Assembly: GCF_048569485.1 (NCBI RefSeq)
Contig: NC_134354.1
Location: 445,390,779-445,454,778 of the forward strand
Origin: Anomaloglossus baeobatrachus
Taxonomy: Eukaryota; Chordata; Amphibia; Anura; Aromobatidae
Length of the DNA stretch: 64,000 bases
Direction: 5' to 3'
The first letter of the stretch is position 1. Each line of letters starts with the position of its first letter. The translations under genes and the position numbers were made by a program. The notes beneath the pieces were generated by a model, which did not search any database, was not told the origin of the DNA, and was given only the letters and a program-made list of their open reading frames with translations. Of the stretch, positions 59,502 through 64,000 are shown piece by piece.

Positions 59502-59980
59502 GTATGCTGTTGAATTTTTACACGTGCAGCAAATGTAAAATACCCTTGTCTGAATGATCCCTAAGAGCTGCTTGTTGTAGTGGCTGATTCGCCTTTAAAC
59601 TCAATCCCTTTTTTCCAATGGAGCACATGACTAAATTGTTTGCCAGAGACAACCCTTTAAAGGGATTTTTCCAGAATTTAAAGTCATCCCCTTTGAATAG
59701 CTGAGAACTATACTTTGCTTTCTCCCACTGTCCGATTGCTAATACATAAGGTAGAGGTGCACATGCCTGACGTCTGCTCCATTTAGATAGGGCTGAGCCC
59801 CTATGTTGGAATCCTGCCATAGCCCCTCAAGCGATCAGTAAGTTGTCCCCATCATATGGATAGAGTCAATATTCATTCACTAGAGAGTTTTAAAATGTGA
59901 AATGATATTAGGATCACGACTAGAATCGAATTAGTAACCAATATATAATAAAAAGAGGGTGGGGCACTGAATAACTGTAC
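59502..59980. other. UPK3 intron sequence with a partial TTAA-type repeat
   Basis: A segment at about 59655-59870 (CTTTAAAGGGATTTTTCCAG ... GTTGTCCCCATCATATGGATAG) resembles anuran TTAAAGGG foldback MITEs but has decayed ends. Otherwise nothing was recognised before the exon at 59981. Confidence 0.45.
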
Positions 59981-60057
59981 CTTTCTGTAGTTTAATTTCT
60001 TCTGACCATTGTGTTTTGTTATACACTCCCATGTTGTCCAGCAGAACAAATCTCACC
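59981..60057 (-). CDS. Uroplakin-3 family gene, short extracellular exon
   Basis: A 77-bp exon with acceptor CTTTTTACAATTCAG and donor GTACAG (minus strand). Its first G completes AGG (Arg) with the preceding exon. It then encodes VRFVLLDNMGVYNKTQWSEE and IKLQK, and its last G joins TA of the next exon to give Val. The xxRVRFLLxD...TxWSxxI pattern is that of the conserved extracellular domain of UPK3 proteins. NKT is a possible N-glycosylation site. The next exon lies 23.5 kb away because the intron has filled with transposons. Confidence 0.85.
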
Positions 60058-60851
60058 CTGAATTGTAAAAAGGCATATTCGTTATTACATATTAGTCATT
60101 TTATTTCCTGTGTAAGGAGTCATTAACATATCTGAACATGAAGATCAGAATAGTTATGGCTTTATACACTTACTAACTCCTCCGAGACTCCCCACATGTC
60201 TTCGGACATATTTGCATTCCCACATAGTGTAAAGAATAATGCTTAGTTTGTCATCTTAAGGCATCATTTACACAACCGTATGTATGGTGTCCATATGAAG
60301 ACATTGACAAGATTTACATGGTGCCAAAAATTAGATAGGATCCCAACAGATCACATGTTGTCATGCCTGGAAGAGGTGTTCCCTCTTCCCGGCATGACAT
60401 CATGTGAACTGATAAAGGTTGAATTATATGACCGAAATGTCTTCATATACTGGATTCGGTGTGTTATGGACAAGATTATAAACTATTATGAGTATTAAGA
60501 GTATATAAGAGTTATATGAAGATATCCAAAACCCAGGATTTCTACATAATCCACTATTCTACATAATTCCATTTTTGCTTTGCATCATATCGGAGTGCCT
60601 AGTTGTGTTTCTATTACAGTATTGGATCTTACCTGAGCACCGTAAATAATGCACAAGTGCCGAGCATTTCACCATAATTAGAATATGTGGCAACATTGAT
60701 TTTAAAACGATGATTTTACAATTATGCTGGCAACTTTTCCATTGGGGTTGCTAGAAATCAACTTTTAATGACAAATTGAGCTCTGTAAGAATCTTGTATC
60801 CTACTGAAGAGTTGAAAATCATAAAAATGAATATATTAACATTGTTCCTAC
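60058..60851. other. UPK3 intron, short hairpin only
   Basis: 794-bp intron. It contains a hairpin near 60348-60412, where CACATGTTGTCATGCC pairs with the complement GGCATGACATCATGTG around CTGGAAGAGG..CCTCTTCC. No other element was recognised. Confidence 0.55.
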
Positions 60852-61074
60852 CTGTATGTATAGTTGTTATTTAATTCTCCATTGCAGAACTGAATTGATG
60901 CACATGATGACGTTGCACCAATTTGGATCAATTTATCAGAGGCCGGTTGACTATTTGAACATGGATATTTTCCAGCAGAGACAAGAAGAGTATGATAATA
61001 TTCAGAACTGCCATTTTTGTATGCAGAATATGGAACTGGAGTACCAAAATCTGAATCATTTAGGGCAGAAAATG
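60852..61074 (-). CDS. Uroplakin-3 family gene, extracellular domain exon
   Basis: A 223-bp exon between GCAATTGTTTTTACAG and the donor GTAGGAAC (minus strand). It begins mid-codon (CA) and ends mid-codon (AG). It encodes FSALNDSDFGTPVPYSAYKN, then GSSEYYHTLLVSAGKYPCSN and SQPASDKLIQIGATSSCASI, ending QFCNGELNNNYTY. The CxxxQFCNGxLxxxxxYRVRF pattern across the exon border is typical of UPK3 extracellular domains. Sequons NDS, NGS and NYT are present. The preceding exon, which should carry the signal peptide, is not in the window. Paralogue identity (3A, 3B or 3B-like) cannot be decided from this part. Confidence 0.85.
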
Positions 61075-61156
61075 CTGTAAAAACAATTGCAAGATAAGAA
61101 ACCAGTTAGCTTTGTTTGTAGTCTATTTGAACGAATAATTAATGTTGTCATAGCCA

Positions 61157-61187
<31 letters not shown>

Positions 61188-61189
61188 TA
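61075..61189. repeat. UPK3 intron edge and (AT)n microsatellite
   Basis: Short AT-rich intron, ending in about 13 AT dinucleotides (61162-61189). This TA run is the target of the Tc1 element that follows. Confidence 0.85.
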
Positions 61190-62839
61190 CAGTTAGGTCC
61201 AGAAATATTTGGACAGTGACACAAGTTTTGCTATTTTAGCTGTTTACAAAAACATGTTCAGAAATACAATTATATATATAATATGGGCTGAAAGTGCACA
61301 CTCCCAGCTGCAATATGAGAGTTTTCACATCCAAATCGGAGAAAGGGTTTAGGAATCATAGCTCTGTAATGCATAGCCTCCTCTTTTTCAAGGGACCAAA
61401 AGTAATTGGACAAGGGACTCTAAGGGCTGCAATTAACTCTGAAGGCGTCTCCCTCGTTAACCTGTAATCAATGAAGTAGTTAAAAGGTCTGGGGTTGATT
61501 ACAGGTGTGTGGTTTTGCATTTGGAAGCTGTTGCTGTGACCAGACAACATGCGGTCTAAGGAACTCTCAATTGAGGTGAAGCAGAACATCCTGAGGCTGA
61601 AAAAAAAGAAAAAAATCCATCAGAGAGATAGCAGACATGCTTGGAGTAGCAAAATCAACAGTCGGGTACATTCTGAGAAAAAAGGAATTGACTGGTGAGC
61701 TTGGGAACTCAAAAAGGTCTGGGCGTCCACGGATGACAACAGTGGTGGATGATCGCCGCATACTTTCTTTGGTGAAGAAGAACCCATTCACAACATCAAC
61801 TGAAGTCCAGAACACTCTCAGGGAAGTAGGTGTATCTGTCTCTAAGTCAACAGTAAAGAGAAGACTCCATGAAAGTAAATACAAAGGGTTCACATCTAGA
61901 TGCAAACCATTCATCAATTCCAAAAATAGACAGGCCAGAGTTAAATTTGCTGAAAAACACCTCATGAAGCCAGCTCAGTTCTGGAAATGTATTCTATGGA
62001 CAGATGAGACAAAGATCAACCTGTACCAGAATGATGGGAAGAAAACAGTTTGGAGAAGAAAGGGACCGGCACATGATCCAAGGCACACCACATCCTCTGT
62101 AAAACATGGTGGAGGCAACGTGATGGCATGGGCATGCATGGCTTTCAATGGCACTGGGTCACTTGTGTTTATTGATGACATAACAGCAGACAAGAGTAGC
62201 CGGATGAATTCTGCAGTGTACCGGGATATACTTTCAGCCCAGATTCAGCCAAATGCCGCAATGTTGATCGGACGGCGCTTCATAGTACAGATGGACATTG
62301 ACCCCAAGCATACAGCCAAAGCTACCCAGGAGTTCATGAGTGCAAAAAAGTGGAACATTCTGCAATGGCCAAGTCAATCGCCAGATCTTAACCCAATTGA
62401 GCATGCATTTCACTTGCTCAAATCCAGACTTAAGACAGAAAGACCCACAAACAAGCAAGACCTGAAGGCTGCGGCTGTAAAGGCCTGGCAAAGCATTACG
62501 AAGGAGGAAACCCAGCGTTTGGTGATGTCCATGGGTTCCAGACTTAAGGCAGTGATTGCCTCCAAAGGATTCGCAACAAAATATTGAAAATAAAAATATT
62601 TTGTTTGGGTTTGGTTTATTTGTCCAATTACTTTTGACCTCCTAAAATGTGGAGTGTTTGTAAAGAAATGTGTACAATTCCTACAATTTCTATCAGATAT
62701 TTTTGTTCAAACCTTCAAATTAAACGTTACAATCTGCACTTGAATTCTGTTGTAGAGGTTTCATTTCAAATCCAATGTGGTGGCATGCAGAGCGCAACTC
62801 GCGAAAATTGTGTCACTGTCCAAATATTTCTGGACCTAA

Positions 62840-62842
<3 letters not shown>
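61190..62842 (+). mobile_element. Tc1-like transposon, copy C (same family as copy A)
   Basis: 1653 bp with ends CAGTTAGGTCCAGAAATATT on both sides as inverted repeats, inserted at TA within an AT microsatellite. The non-coding parts match copy A (19162-20812) nearly base for base, in the opposite orientation. The few differences suggest that both moved recently. Confidence 0.95.
61549..62587 (+). pseudogene. Tc1-like transposase, copy C, one frameshift
   Basis: Starts MRSKELSIEVKQNILRLKKK at 61549. One extra A in the run near 61610 (seven A versus six in copy A) shifts the frame. From 61637 a 316-residue frame runs to the normal stop with all catalytic blocks: LWTDETKINL (D at 62003), QMDIDPKHTA (D at 62294) and DLNPIEHAF (E at 62399), a DD34E spacing. 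DID replaces the common DND after the second Asp. Total length would be 345 residues, normal for Tc1. Confidence 0.93.

Positions 62843-62893
<51 letters not shown>
62843..62893. repeat. (TA)n microsatellite between two Tc1 elements
   Basis: About 25 TA dinucleotides, ending in TTA. It is the right-hand part of the target run of copy C and the left flank of the next transposon. Confidence 0.92.

Positions 62894-64000
<1,107 letters not shown>

Overview
The window is vertebrate genomic DNA, most likely from an anuran amphibian. The reasons are the mix of L2-type and CR1-group LINEs, Tc1-like elements, TTAA-flanked (T2/Kolobok-type) foldback MITEs, hAT elements and a chromodomain Ty3/gypsy element, plus a vertebrate-specific uroplakin-3 family gene. 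Species assignment is inference. Almost everything else in the 64 kb is mobile or tandemly repeated DNA, with insertions inside insertions.

Host gene: four coding exons of a uroplakin-3 (UPK3) family gene lie on the minus strand at 61074-60852, 60057-59981, 36528-36399 and 31796-31679. Each has consensus AG/GT borders and the codon phases join exactly. Together they give part of the extracellular domain, one transmembrane segment and a short tyrosine-containing tail ending in a stop. The signal-peptide exon(s) lie beyond 64000. The 23.5-kb intron and the 4.6-kb last intron have been filled by transposons.

Layout: 1-14593 is a 564/487-bp satellite array built on 77-bp subunits. It is interrupted by a TIR MITE (201-1210), a very young whole-looking Ty3/gypsy chromovirus-type element (2118-7843, apparently identical LTRs) and two fused CR1-group LINE fragments (10791-12521). 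An L2-type LINE (14594-18425, 3' tail at 23806-23940) carries a solo LTR and a 5.4-kb hAT element (18434-23797), which itself holds a Tc1 copy, two TTA-flanked MITEs and long CA-rich minisatellites. From 24413 to 31640 come a large TTAA foldback, MITEs and an old Tc1-like remnant with two younger elements inside it; this remnant abuts the 3' end of the UPK3 gene. In the last UPK3 intron, in gene sense, sits a 3.15-kb non-autonomous LTR element (32349-35503) with apparently identical LTRs, a tRNA-Ser primer site and an open frame containing a cold-shock-like domain. I consider this the most novel item in the window.

From 40126 to 57892 a hAT-type element (8-bp TSD GTAAAAAC) contains a second element with the same ends (43491-52357, TSD TCCATTAG). 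Between them they hold a 136-bp higher-order array, a 1.6-kb pyrimidine minisatellite, a ~0.9-kb palindrome, a four-unit forward-forward-reverse-reverse structure, decayed hAT transposase and a six-copy 220-bp array. The right end (57935-64000) has three Tc1/mariner-type elements among the two upstream UPK3 exons.
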